From positions 1-7,940 of the forward strand of contig PXCX01000269.1 of NCBI GenBank assembly GCA_003565195.1: a stretch of DNA of 7,940 nucleotides. Reading direction: 5' to 3'. The DNA comes from PVC group bacterium (GTDB lineage Bacteria > Verrucomicrobiota > Kiritimatiellia > CAIKKV01 > PXCX01). The translations under genes and the position numbers were made by a program. The notes under the pieces are model-generated. The model saw only the letters and a list, made by a program, of their open reading frames with translations. It was not told the origin of the DNA and searched no databases. Of the stretch, positions 1 to 6,762 are shown piece by piece; positions within the stretch are counted from its first letter, which is position 1; each line of letters starts with the position of its first letter.

Positions 1-1
1 A

Positions 2-49
2 CGGGCCTCTGCACGCGAAAATGCCCTGATTGCAACTTCCCAAGGCTAA
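2..49 (+). CDS. Possible 3' end of an upstream gene (partial)
   Basis: Reading from base 2 there is an open frame from the window edge to a TAA at 47-49, encoding about 15 residues ending in ATSQG. The product cannot be identified from so short a tail. If real, the gene would converge on tamB, with the heptad repeat and a hairpin lying between the two stops. Another frame, from base 1, is also open to a TAG at 145-147, but it runs straight through the repeat and is less likely to be coding. This is a weak call based only on an open frame and a stop just before repeat sequence. Confidence 0.25.
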   Translation, partial: RASARENALIATSQG

Positions 50-57
50 ATCCGCGC

Positions 58-97
58 CTGAACTCTGAACACCGAACTCTGAACACCCCATCCGAAA
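58..97. repeat. Intergenic heptad repeat, left copy
   Basis: Four consecutive 7-nt units of the form CYGAACW fill 58-85, followed by a 12-nt tail CCCCATCCGAAA (86-97). The same 40 nt recurs at 7746-7785 in the same orientation with one mismatch (A71 versus T7759). The 7-nt period is not a multiple of three, and the element lies between genes, so it is unlikely to be coding. It looks like one copy of a dispersed repeat family. I recall similar runs in Kiritimatiellota/Verrucomicrobiota-like genomes, but that is memory and not evidence from this window. Confidence 0.8.
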
Positions 98-108
98 CCC
101 TTTTCGGA
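91..108. terminator. Short hairpin downstream of tamB, possible terminator
   Basis: TCCGAAA (91-97) and TTTCGGA (102-108) are perfect inverted arms around a 4-nt CCCT loop. The hairpin lies about 20 nt past the tamB stop. On the tamB strand it is followed by G-rich sequence and not a T tract, so it is not a classical intrinsic terminator. It could act for both converging transcripts, or protect the 3' end of the tamB message. The left arm belongs to the repeat tail; the right arm is unique to this copy. Confidence 0.35.
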
Positions 109-128
109 CAGGCTCTAACTATAGCAAA

Positions 129-3100
129 TCAAAAACTGAATGTATAGAAAAGATCGATGGCATCTTCAGCGCTGCTGACCGCCTCGAGAAAAAGACGCTG
201 GGTCAGGCGATAACGCATCATCAGGCGACTTGTAGGCGCAAAAACGCCGATTCCATAACTCATTTCGAGTCTCGGCCCGATCCGTCCGCTGACGACAACC
301 TCGGTCTCTTCGCCGACACCGACGGCATCCAGATGGAGATCTTCTAAGCCAAACTCTTCGGCCACGCCACCGAGTCTCATCCCGCCGCCGACTCCCAGGG
401 ATACGGCGGCCATCGAGAGCATCGACATACCTTCATCGTCCAGGCCGGTCAGTGGTCGACCAAGAATCAAGAATGACAAGGCATCTTCTTCAGGCAATGC
501 AGGTTCGGAAAACAACGTCATCCGCGGATCTTCCGGACGTCCTTCCAAGCGTAGCCCGGCATCGACATCATACGCCGGCACCTTACGGACCGCCTCAACA
601 TAAATATCCGGCTGTGCCACCGGTCCGGCAAACAGGAACCGGCCCTCGCGAACAGTCAGACGCCGACCGTAAGCGCGATACTCACCATCGACGATACGCA
701 ACTCACCAAAAACTTGTGGCACACCGCCTATCAACTGTTGTACATTCAGATCGCCCGCCAAACGGGAAGTCAGTCCATAGCCGCTGATCTTAACTTGATC
801 TCCCAGCACGACACCGACATCCATGCTCAACGTCCAGTCGTCCATCATGCGTGGCCGCGATGGTTCAGGCATCTCGTCATCACCCACAAAAACGGTATCC
901 GGCGAGGTCCGTACGGCGGTTTCCGGTCTTTCTTTCAAGTTGATTTGCGCCCGCGGGATGGCAATCCGTCCGGTCACGACCGCTTCGTCAGGCCCCATTC
1001 GCAGTTGGATATCCGGGCTGGCAGTCAGGGTGGCAACGGCATCATAAACCAATTCAAGATCTTTGCCTTGCATTGAAAGCATCGCCTCCCAGATCTCATC
1101 GGACCAGTCCGCCGTGCCCGAAATCGTCGCCTTGCCTTTGCCGGCGCGTAAATCCCCCTCCAACATGCCGGACCAATCGTCCAAGGTTAACCTAAGATTG
1201 ATACCGCTGAGGTTGACGGGAATGGCAACCGACTCGACGGCTCCATCGGAGAGCACCAGCTCTCCATCAATCCGCGGGTTACGAATCTCGCCGGTTAATT
1301 GACCGCTGGCATTGATTTTACCCTCCAAGGTATGCAGCAATGGAATGAACGGCAAGGCGATTTCCACATCCAGCGATTCCATGCTAAAACTACCGTCCAG
1401 CGCATCCAAACTACCGTCTGCTCCGATTTCCAGCGCGGCATTCAGCTTGGCGCTTCCCAACATGTCGGCCATGATATCCAGTTTTAACCAGGCTTGGGTT
1501 TGTCCAATACCGGATTCCAGCATAAACTTTTCGAGCTGAATACGCAGCATCTCATCGGCCAACTCGCCGGTACCGCTCAGGGTGACACATCCTTGGTCGA
1601 TCTTCAGGTTCAAATGTGCTTCTGGCCGTTTATTCCCGCCCCATTTGGCCGACAGAAACGCTTCCATCAAGCCCATCAGGTCGATATCCGGCGGCAACCA
1701 CGGCATCATCAATTCCTTGAGGTCAAACGTTTCCAAGTGCAAGGTGATATCGCCGCTGGAACCCAGGCGTGCCTCCTCGACAAAATGCAAGCGGGCATCA
1801 GCATGACCCCATGAATGGGGGCTGACGACCAGTTGCCCGGATTCCGTATCCCAGCTTATCCCTGGATCGTTAAGCATCGTCCAGTCAAAGTCCGCGGCGG
1901 CCACGGACGCTTCCTCTATCCGGGCATTCCATTGCATGGTTTCGTCCAGGCCACCTTCGAGGATCATGTCAAGATCGACTGCTCCGTTTTCGCTAGCCAC
2001 CGTTAAACGATGTTGCGCGCGTGTTCCCTCAAGCATGATCCGCAAGTCCCCAATCTGATAAGCGTATTCAGGCGAACTTATATCCACGGCCTGTAACTGC
2101 AGGCTGCTCCCGGCAGCCGCTCCATCCACAACATCACCTCGCAGGTCCAGACCACCGATATTGATCCGATCGTTCCACCCCAGGTTTTCGCCTGTCAAAT
2201 CGAACGAAACATCGGGCGCCGCCGGGTCGCCCTGCAGATCAAAACGTCCCATGATCCCGCCGCTGCTCTCGGGATGCCAGACCGCCAGATCCGCCACCTC
2301 CACCCGACCGCTGGCCGACACCTGATCGTGCCAGGCAGCATCGAGCTTTATTTCGCTGTCCCGTGATGTGATGCGTCCCGCATCCAAACGCCATCCGGTA
2401 CGCGGCCGGTAGGCGACATCGCCGGCGACAGCCAGCGGGATATCGTTCCACTGCGCCTCCATTCCGACATGATTCAGATCCAGCATCCATCCTTCGGTCG
2501 CCCGTTCGGCGCTGATTTCCGCCTGGGCGAAAAGATTCGAGGGCGCCCCGGCAAACCAACGCTCGGGACACACTCCTTGCAACTGGATATGCGCCCTCAA
2601 ATTGGTTTGGGTGCTCCAGGCAACGTCGCCTTCGGCTGCAAGCGTTCCTTCCAAAACATTTCCCTCTAGCGTTTGCACGACGAGATGCCGCCAATCGCCT
2701 TGTGCGATCATATTCCAGTCACTCTCAGGAATGTGTTCGCCTTCCAGATTCCATGTCGCCGTCATCCGATAACCATCCAGCGCACCGTCGAGCTGGATCG
2801 AACCGTGCCGCGATCGCACCAAAAAAGGTTCCCGCAGCGGCCACGTCAGTTCCGTCCACGCCATATTCACGTCCATCGGAAACGAAGGCTCAAGCGGCGC
2901 GACCCGACCTTTGATTGAAAGATCGGGCCACCCGCTGGACCGCACGTTGATGTGGCAATCACCCAAATGGTTCCGGAACGTCGCCTCCAGCTCAAGCGGG
3001 TTCCCTTGGTAACCTTCCTCGATCGCGGCGTTTAAGCGAAGATCCAGCGGGTAGTCACCCTTCAAGGTCAGAATACCGGATGCATTCGCCGAAAACATGG

Positions 3101-3689
3101 CATGCGTTACACTCCCATGGTGAAGGGCCAGCAAATTCTTTTGGATATTGGCAGTCAACGTCACAAATTCAAGCGTATTCGTCTGATCGCCGCGCGTGAC
3201 ATGCATGCCGCTAACCCGCAAGTCGTCAACCGATAGATGGAGCGGCAACTGGATATCCGGCAATTCGACAGCCTCGCGCTGGTTCGGATTCAAACGCTCG
3301 AACCATGGCATGCTTTCCGATGCTTCGGTATCCGGGATTTCCACGAATATACTATCGGCATGAAGCTGCGCAATTCGCAGCTTACGCTGAGGCAGGCCCC
3401 ACAAATCCCAGCGGCCACTCATTTGCTTGATCGAGATCCGGAATGCATCTTGATGCCATTGAATATTCCGCACATCGAGTCCATCCCATAAGCGACCGCT
3501 TTCGATATCCAGACGGCAAACCGGGGTTGCCGACATGATGCGTGTCGCCAGCCAGAGTGCTCCGGCGGTGGTAAACAATAGAAAGTATAAAGCCGCGCAC
3601 AGACTGATGCCCGACAGCCATAATGTCCCGATCATAACTCTTCGCATTAAAGGCCGTCGTTTGGATCGGTTTTTTTTGCGGGTCATCAT
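129..3689 (-). CDS. tamB: TamB, translocation and assembly module inner-membrane subunit
   Basis: TamB is a long periplasm-spanning beta-helical protein anchored in the inner membrane. It works with TamA in outer-membrane protein assembly, and TamB/AsmA-like proteins are implicated in phospholipid transport to the outer membrane. The chosen start gives 1186 residues, close to the roughly 1260 of E. coli TamB. A basic N-terminus (RKKNRSKRR) precedes one hydrophobic segment at about residues 19-45, followed by TTAGALWLATR, which matches the region after the TamB anchor in E. coli. The middle is repetitive short beta-strand sequence. The conserved TamB (DUF490) domain fills the last 220 or so residues, with FGELRIVDGEYRAYGRRLTV, REGRFLFAGPVAQPDIYVEA and EEDALSFLILGRPL, and the protein ends in aromatic LFYTFSF. 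The start at 3689 is preceded by GGGAG (3697-3701) at 7 nt spacing and overlaps the tamA stop as ATGA, implying translational coupling. A longer frame reaches 3788 but would lie inside tamA. An A8 run (3670-3677) sits in the early codons. Confidence 0.93.
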   Translation of the reverse strand: MMTRKKNRSKRRPLMRRVMIGTLWLSGISLCAALYFLLFTTAGALWLATRIMSATPVCRLDIESGRLWDGLDVRNIQWHQDAFRISIKQMSGRWDLWGLPQRKLRIAQLHADSIFVEIPDTEASESMPWFERLNPNQREAVELPDIQLPLHLSVDDLRVSGMHVTRGDQTNTLEFVTLTANIQKNLLALHHGSVTHAMFSANASGILTLKGDYPLDLRLNAAIEEGYQGNPLELEATFRNHLGDCHINVRSSGWPDLSIKGRVAPLEPSFPMDVNMAWTELTWPLREPFLVRSRHGSIQLDGALDGYRMTATWNLEGEHIPESDWNMIAQGDWRHLVVQTLEGNVLEGTLAAEGDVAWSTQTNLRAHIQLQGVCPERWFAGAPSNLFAQAEISAERATEGWMLDLNHVGMEAQWNDIPLAVAGDVAYRPRTGWRLDAGRITSRDSEIKLDAAWHDQVSASGRVEVADLAVWHPESSGGIMGRFDLQGDPAAPDVSFDLTGENLGWNDRINIGGLDLRGDVVDGAAAGSSLQLQAVDISSPEYAYQIGDLRIMLEGTRAQHRLTVASENGAVDLDMILEGGLDETMQWNARIEEASVAAADFDWTMLNDPGISWDTESGQLVVSPHSWGHADARLHFVEEARLGSSGDITLHLETFDLKELMMPWLPPDIDLMGLMEAFLSAKWGGNKRPEAHLNLKIDQGCVTLSGTGELADEMLRIQLEKFMLESGIGQTQAWLKLDIMADMLGSAKLNAALEIGADGSLDALDGSFSMESLDVEIALPFIPLLHTLEGKINASGQLTGEIRNPRIDGELVLSDGAVESVAIPVNLSGINLRLTLDDWSGMLEGDLRAGKGKATISGTADWSDEIWEAMLSMQGKDLELVYDAVATLTASPDIQLRMGPDEAVVTGRIAIPRAQINLKERPETAVRTSPDTVFVGDDEMPEPSRPRMMDDWTLSMDVGVVLGDQVKISGYGLTSRLAGDLNVQQLIGGVPQVFGELRIVDGEYRAYGRRLTVREGRFLFAGPVAQPDIYVEAVRKVPAYDVDAGLRLEGRPEDPRMTLFSEPALPEEDALSFLILGRPLTGLDDEGMSMLSMAAVSLGVGGGMRLGGVAEEFGLEDLHLDAVGVGEETEVVVSGRIGPRLEMSYGIGVFAPTSRLMMRYRLTQRLFLEAVSSAEDAIDLFYTFSF

Positions 3690-5431
3690 AATTGCGCTCC
3701 CATGGATACATGCAGTCGTACCGGCAGGTTGGCATCGCTGATGCCACATGCCACATCCGCACGCAGCGGACCTACCGGGGTAATCCACCGGATGCCCACG
3801 CCCGTCCCCATCTCCAAACCGTCCTCGAATTCAAGATCCATGGCTGCGTTGCCGACATCCACAAACGCCGCCGCGCGCCACCGTTTGCTCAAAGCATAAC
3901 TGTATTCCAGACTGCCCGTAGCCAGATATCGTCCGCCGGTACGGTTGCCTTGATCGTCACGCGGCGAAAGCGATTCATACCCGAATCCGCGCACGCTCTG
4001 GTCGCCCCCGGCAAAGAATCGTAACGACGGCGGTGTTTGCTTGAAACGCTCGGTTATCAAGGCGCCGTATTCGGCACGAATCAAACCGCGATGCCGTCCC
4101 GCACTCCGGAATATCTTGGTTTCCACCCGGAATCTGGACAACGAAAGGTCCGATCCCAGATCCGAATGCGCCCCCATCAGGGAGCCGAACAGTTTGTCGC
4201 CACGGTCAGGTTGCGCGCCACCCCGCGTACGCGTACGACTGAGCGAGATTCCCGGCAGCAACAGATAGGAGTTGCCGCGAATTCCTGCCTGCGTAAAGGA
4301 TTCGTCTTCCCAGCGCAAAAAAAGGTGTTGTTGCCAACCTCCCCTCAAAAGACGTTCCCGTTGCACGCCCGCGGTTTGTTTCTCGCTGGTTTTATGCTTT
4401 GTTTCTTCCCGCTGCCAGCCATACAGGAGCTGGAGTCGATGATCCAGCGGCGGTCGCAAGGGAATGGTATACTGCGCACTGACATTCTGCCGCACCTCCG
4501 ATAATTCGGTTTCCGTGTCGAGAATGTGTCCGCGCCGATTAACCCATGGCCGCCGCCATTGCAAGCGCACTCGCGGCCCAATATCGGTGGTCATACCAAC
4601 GCCGATACCTGCTTTGTTCGGGTCGTCCATCGTTATCTCGACATCCACGGGCACTGCATATTTTTCATCCGCTTCGTCCCGTCGCGGGCGCACCCGGACG
4701 TCACGAAAGTACGCACTGCTCGACAAATTACGGTTTAACCGGGTGATATGTTCGGCATGATAGGGAACATCCGCCTCAAACGGAACATGCCGCTGCAACA
4801 GGGTTTCACGCAAGGGTGTCTCCGGAAAACGGACCGGCCCCATGCGGTGTCGGGGGCCGCTGTCATAACACACGAACACATCGGCGCGGCCGGCCTGAAG
4901 ATCGATCTCGATCCGACGGTCCGTAAACCGACCGTCAAAATAGCCGCGGACGAGCGCCATATTCTCTATCATCCGGATCATCGAAGTATAGCGGCCGTGA
5001 TGCAGCCGATCACCCGTTTGTAAAGGTAACCGCTTCAATAAATCGAGAAAATCGGCGTCTTGTGCCGCGTCACCCTCGAGCGACACCTGCAGGGAATCAA
5101 TTCTGACCGGTTCTCCGGGATTGACGATCAGACGCAAGGTCCATGTATCTTCATCCCGTTCCGATTGAACCTCGATTTGCGGATCGTAATATCCCAGCGC
5201 CGCCAACGCCTGTTTGGCCAAATCCGGCATCCGGCGCGCGAAACGGCGCACAATCCTTGGATCGTCGGTCGCCGGGGTGCCGACATGCAGACCGACATTT
5301 TTTCGCAATTCACCCTCCAGACCTTCAATTTGAATGCTCACTCCCCCGCCGGCAATCCAGGGTCCCAGCAGGAGCGCGCCAAACAAGAAGAACCGCGAAA
5401 TTGATGTCCGTTGCCGGTGTTCAAGGTCCAT
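3686..5431 (-). CDS. tamA: TamA, Omp85-family outer-membrane protein
   Basis: TamA is the outer-membrane subunit of the TAM complex: periplasmic POTRA domains followed by a 16-stranded Omp85 beta-barrel. From this start it has 581 residues, against 577 in E. coli. RTSISRFFLFGALLLGPWIA at about residues 8-27 is a signal peptide. POTRA-type sequence follows (IEGLEGELRKNVGLHVGTP, then ALGYYDPQIEV and ALVRGYFDGRF, the usual helix-strand junctions). The barrel begins with GIGVGMTTDIGPRVRLQWRR. The family signature RFFAGGDQSVRGFGYESLSP, with the VRGF motif that folds into the barrel, is at about residues 471-490, then GTGVGIRWITPVGPLRADVA and the C-terminal beta signal ending MGAQL. Alternative starts are ATG at 5443 and TTG at 5452. 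I prefer 5431 because the promoter at 5461-5489 would start RNA near 5454, leaving little or no leader for the upstream choices, and GGA lies 5 nt before it. TamB follows with a 4-nt overlap. Confidence 0.93.
   Translation of the reverse strand: MDLEHRQRTSISRFFLFGALLLGPWIAGGGVSIQIEGLEGELRKNVGLHVGTPATDDPRIVRRFARRMPDLAKQALAALGYYDPQIEVQSERDEDTWTLRLIVNPGEPVRIDSLQVSLEGDAAQDADFLDLLKRLPLQTGDRLHHGRYTSMIRMIENMALVRGYFDGRFTDRRIEIDLQAGRADVFVCYDSGPRHRMGPVRFPETPLRETLLQRHVPFEADVPYHAEHITRLNRNLSSSAYFRDVRVRPRRDEADEKYAVPVDVEITMDDPNKAGIGVGMTTDIGPRVRLQWRRPWVNRRGHILDTETELSEVRQNVSAQYTIPLRPPLDHRLQLLYGWQREETKHKTSEKQTAGVQRERLLRGGWQQHLFLRWEDESFTQAGIRGNSYLLLPGISLSRTRTRGGAQPDRGDKLFGSLMGAHSDLGSDLSLSRFRVETKIFRSAGRHRGLIRAEYGALITERFKQTPPSLRFFAGGDQSVRGFGYESLSPRDDQGNRTGGRYLATGSLEYSYALSKRWRAAAFVDVGNAAMDLEFEDGLEMGTGVGIRWITPVGPLRADVACGISDANLPVRLHVSMGAQL
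3697..3701 (-). promoter_or_regulatory. Ribosome binding site of tamB inside the tamA 3' end
   Basis: GGGAG on the minus strand lies 7 nt before the ATG at 3689, within the last codons of tamA. It decides the tamB start over the longer upstream frame and supports coupled translation across the ATGA overlap. A second ATG at 3686 directly follows the first. Confidence 0.7.
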
Positions 5432-5460
5432 ATATCCAGTCATTCTTAACAAACTTCAAT

Positions 5461-5489
5461 ATCATATCAGGCCACACGCGATCGTTCAA
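5461..5489 (-). promoter_or_regulatory. Sigma-70 type promoter for tamA-tamB
   Basis: On the minus strand TTGAAC (5484-5489) matches the -35 consensus at 4 of 6 positions and TATGAT (5461-5466) matches the -10 at 5 of 6, separated by exactly 17 nt. A TG one base upstream of the -10 (TGATATGAT) makes it an extended -10. Transcription would begin near 5454, just upstream of tamA. This is the best promoter match in the gap. Confidence 0.65.
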
Positions 5490-5503
5490 TGTCGTTTTTC
5501 AGT

Positions 5504-5533
5504 TTGACAGCGCGTTATCGCTAATGGTACAAC
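5504..5533 (+). promoter_or_regulatory. Probable sigma-70 promoter for the zinc-ribbon gene
   Basis: TTGACA (5504-5509) is a perfect -35. An 18-nt spacer leads to TACAAC (5528-5533), 4 of 6 for the -10, with TG at 5525-5526 in the extended -10 position. RNA would begin near 5540, giving a leader of about 60 nt before the ATG at 5600. Its -35 lies 14 nt from the -35 of the divergent tamA promoter, so a regulator bound between them could affect both genes. Confidence 0.45.
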
Positions 5534-5599
5534 TAATAGCTAACGACGACCCGGCAGATTGTTTTTTCTAGGGCTCATTGACAAGCAGCGGAATTAATT

Positions 5600-6316
5600 A
5601 TGGCAGATGACATCATTGATAGATTGCTTCGTATTCAGGATCAGGACCTACGGATTACGGAATGGGAACGCGAACTGGCAGCGATGCCGAAACGCATCAA
5701 GGCCTTGGATAAGCAACTTGACACTTATCGCGATTCAATCGCCGCAGCCGAGGAACAACGCACCGCGGCGCAGCTTGAGGTAAAAAAACTGGAAATTGAA
5801 GACCAGGACCAACGTCAAAAGATTGCGCGTTTCCGCGAACAACAGATGACCCTCAAAACCAATCGTGAATTCCGAGCCATGGAGGAAGAGATCGCTTTGG
5901 TTCAAAGGCGTATCAGTCAATTGGAAACGCAGCTTTTGGAAGCCATGGAGACCGTGGAGCAACGCAGCCAGGAGGTTGACGCTTGCAAACGCGAATTAGC
6001 GCAGGCCGGGCAGAACGTCGAGCAAGAAAAAGCGGCATTGATTACGCACGAACGTCAGATCGAAGACGATCTTGAAAAATTAAAGCATCAACGCGCGATT
6101 GACGCCCAAACCCTTCCTGATGAGTGGTTAAAACCCTATGATCGACTGTTCAAGAGCAAACGCGACAGTGTTTTGGTGAATGTCGCCAACGGGTTTTGCA
6201 GCGGGTGTCACATGAAATTGCCCCCGGCAGTAAACCACGCGGCCCGCCGGTCTGAATCAATGGTGACTTGCGATTTTTGCGGCCGGATGTTATACTCTGA
6301 TCATCGCATGACGTAA
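5600..6316 (+). CDS. C4-type zinc-ribbon coiled-coil protein (DUF164 / HP0958-CdsZ family)
   Basis: The 238-residue protein is almost entirely charged alpha-helix with heptad character from about residue 8 to 165, then a short globular zinc ribbon at the C-terminus. Four cysteines, C200-x2-C203 and C224-x2-C227 (CSGC and CDFC), are placed to hold one Zn ion. The segment LKTNREFRAMEEEI (about residues 84-97) is the characteristic conserved stretch of this family. Known relatives are Helicobacter HP0958, which binds the RpoN sigma factor and flagellin mRNA, and Chlamydia CdsZ, linked to type III secretion; in most bacteria the role is unknown. A nucleic-acid or protein adaptor function is therefore inference. 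The ATG at 5600 has GCGGA 7 nt upstream. The gene ends 67 nt before rnpB on the same strand, so shared transcription is possible. No motif points to a specific partner here. Confidence 0.88.
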   Translation: MADDIIDRLLRIQDQDLRITEWERELAAMPKRIKALDKQLDTYRDSIAAAEEQRTAAQLEVKKLEIEDQDQRQKIARFREQQMTLKTNREFRAMEEEIALVQRRISQLETQLLEAMETVEQRSQEVDACKRELAQAGQNVEQEKAALITHERQIEDDLEKLKHQRAIDAQTLPDEWLKPYDRLFKSKRDSVLVNVANGFCSGCHMKLPPAVNHAARRSESMVTCDFCGRMLYSDHRMT

Positions 6317-6383
6317 AACGGACGTGGCGTCGAAGCGATGCGAGCAGATAGGGACTGTATGTCCGGCAAGAATAAAGGTAATC

Positions 6384-6762
6384 GTCGGAGACGGGAGCGA
6401 GCGGTCGCTGCGGCCGGTTAAACGGTCGTGGAGGAAAGTCCGGACTCCGCAGGGCAGGATACCCTCGTGTTAAACGGGGGAGTTTTCCGGCAAACGGGAA
6501 GCATGGAAAGTGCCACAGAAACAAACCGTCCCGCACTGCGGGATAAGGGTGAAAAGGCGGTGTAAGAGACCACCGGACGTATCCGCAAGGAGCGTTGCAA
6601 GGCAAACCCTATCCGGAGCAAGATCCAATAGGGAACTGGAGGCGGCCCGTCTCGTTTCGACGCCTAACCGGCGCCGGAGCAGTTCCGGGTTGATCGCACA
6701 AGATAAATGACCGACACTTAAAAGTGAAACAGAATCCGGCTTATGGCTCCCGTCTTCCGACC
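6384..6762 (+). ncRNA. rnpB: RNase P RNA, bacterial class A, lacking P18
   Basis: This is the catalytic RNA of RNase P, which removes the 5' leader from pre-tRNA. All conserved blocks are present in order: GAGGAAAGTCCGGACTCC at 6431-6448 (CR I, P4 5' strand), GTGCCACAGAAA around 6510-6522, AAGGGTGAAAAGGCGGTG around 6545-6562, GGCAAACC and CCGGAGCAAGA in 6601-6623, and ACAGAATCCGGCTTAT at 6729-6744 (CR V, P4 3' strand). Helix P1 forms between 6384-6398 and 6746-6761 with one bulged base, P2 between 6402-6406 and 6709-6713. The tRNA CCA-binding GGT of L15 is at 6688-6690. Ends are set from P1 and the E. coli-like ACCT tail, good to a few bases. P18 is missing: only 10 nt separate GGT from AGATAAATGA. 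A possible -10 (AATAAA, 6371-6376) lies 7 nt upstream, but no good -35 accompanies it. The 3' end overlaps the next gene. Confidence 0.96.

Noticed and set aside
58..85. CRISPR-like array or coding tandem repeat
   Set aside because: Units are 7 nt with no spacers, far too short for CRISPR, and the period is not a multiple of three with stops in nearby frames.
2239..2694. 151-residue open frame on the minus strand inside tamB
   Set aside because: It is a second frame within a strong long gene, has arginine- and cysteine-rich low-complexity composition, and matches no family I know. It is a shadow of GC-rich coding sequence.
3687..3788. Extending tamB upstream to an ATG at 3788
   Set aside because: This would overlap the tamA barrel coding sequence by about 100 nt and add a cysteine-rich, non-TamB-like leader. 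The ATG at 3689 has a good GGGAG site and gives the expected basic N-terminus plus anchor.
4037..4504. 155-residue plus-strand open frame antisense to tamA
   Set aside because: It has no recognisable domain, and the opposite strand is firmly identified as the TamA barrel.
5578..5583. Second TTGACA as a -35 box for the zinc-ribbon gene
   Set aside because: A properly spaced -10 would fall on or past the start codon at 5600 and no such hexamer is present.
6371..6376. Dedicated rnpB promoter with AATAAA as -10
   Set aside because: Spacing to the RNA start is right, but no -35 resembling TTGACA occurs 16-18 nt upstream, so it is too weak to list as a feature.
6150..6605. 151-residue minus-strand open frame across the zinc-ribbon 3' end and rnpB
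   Set aside because: It runs antisense through a conserved structural RNA and the end of a real gene, and has no protein-like features.
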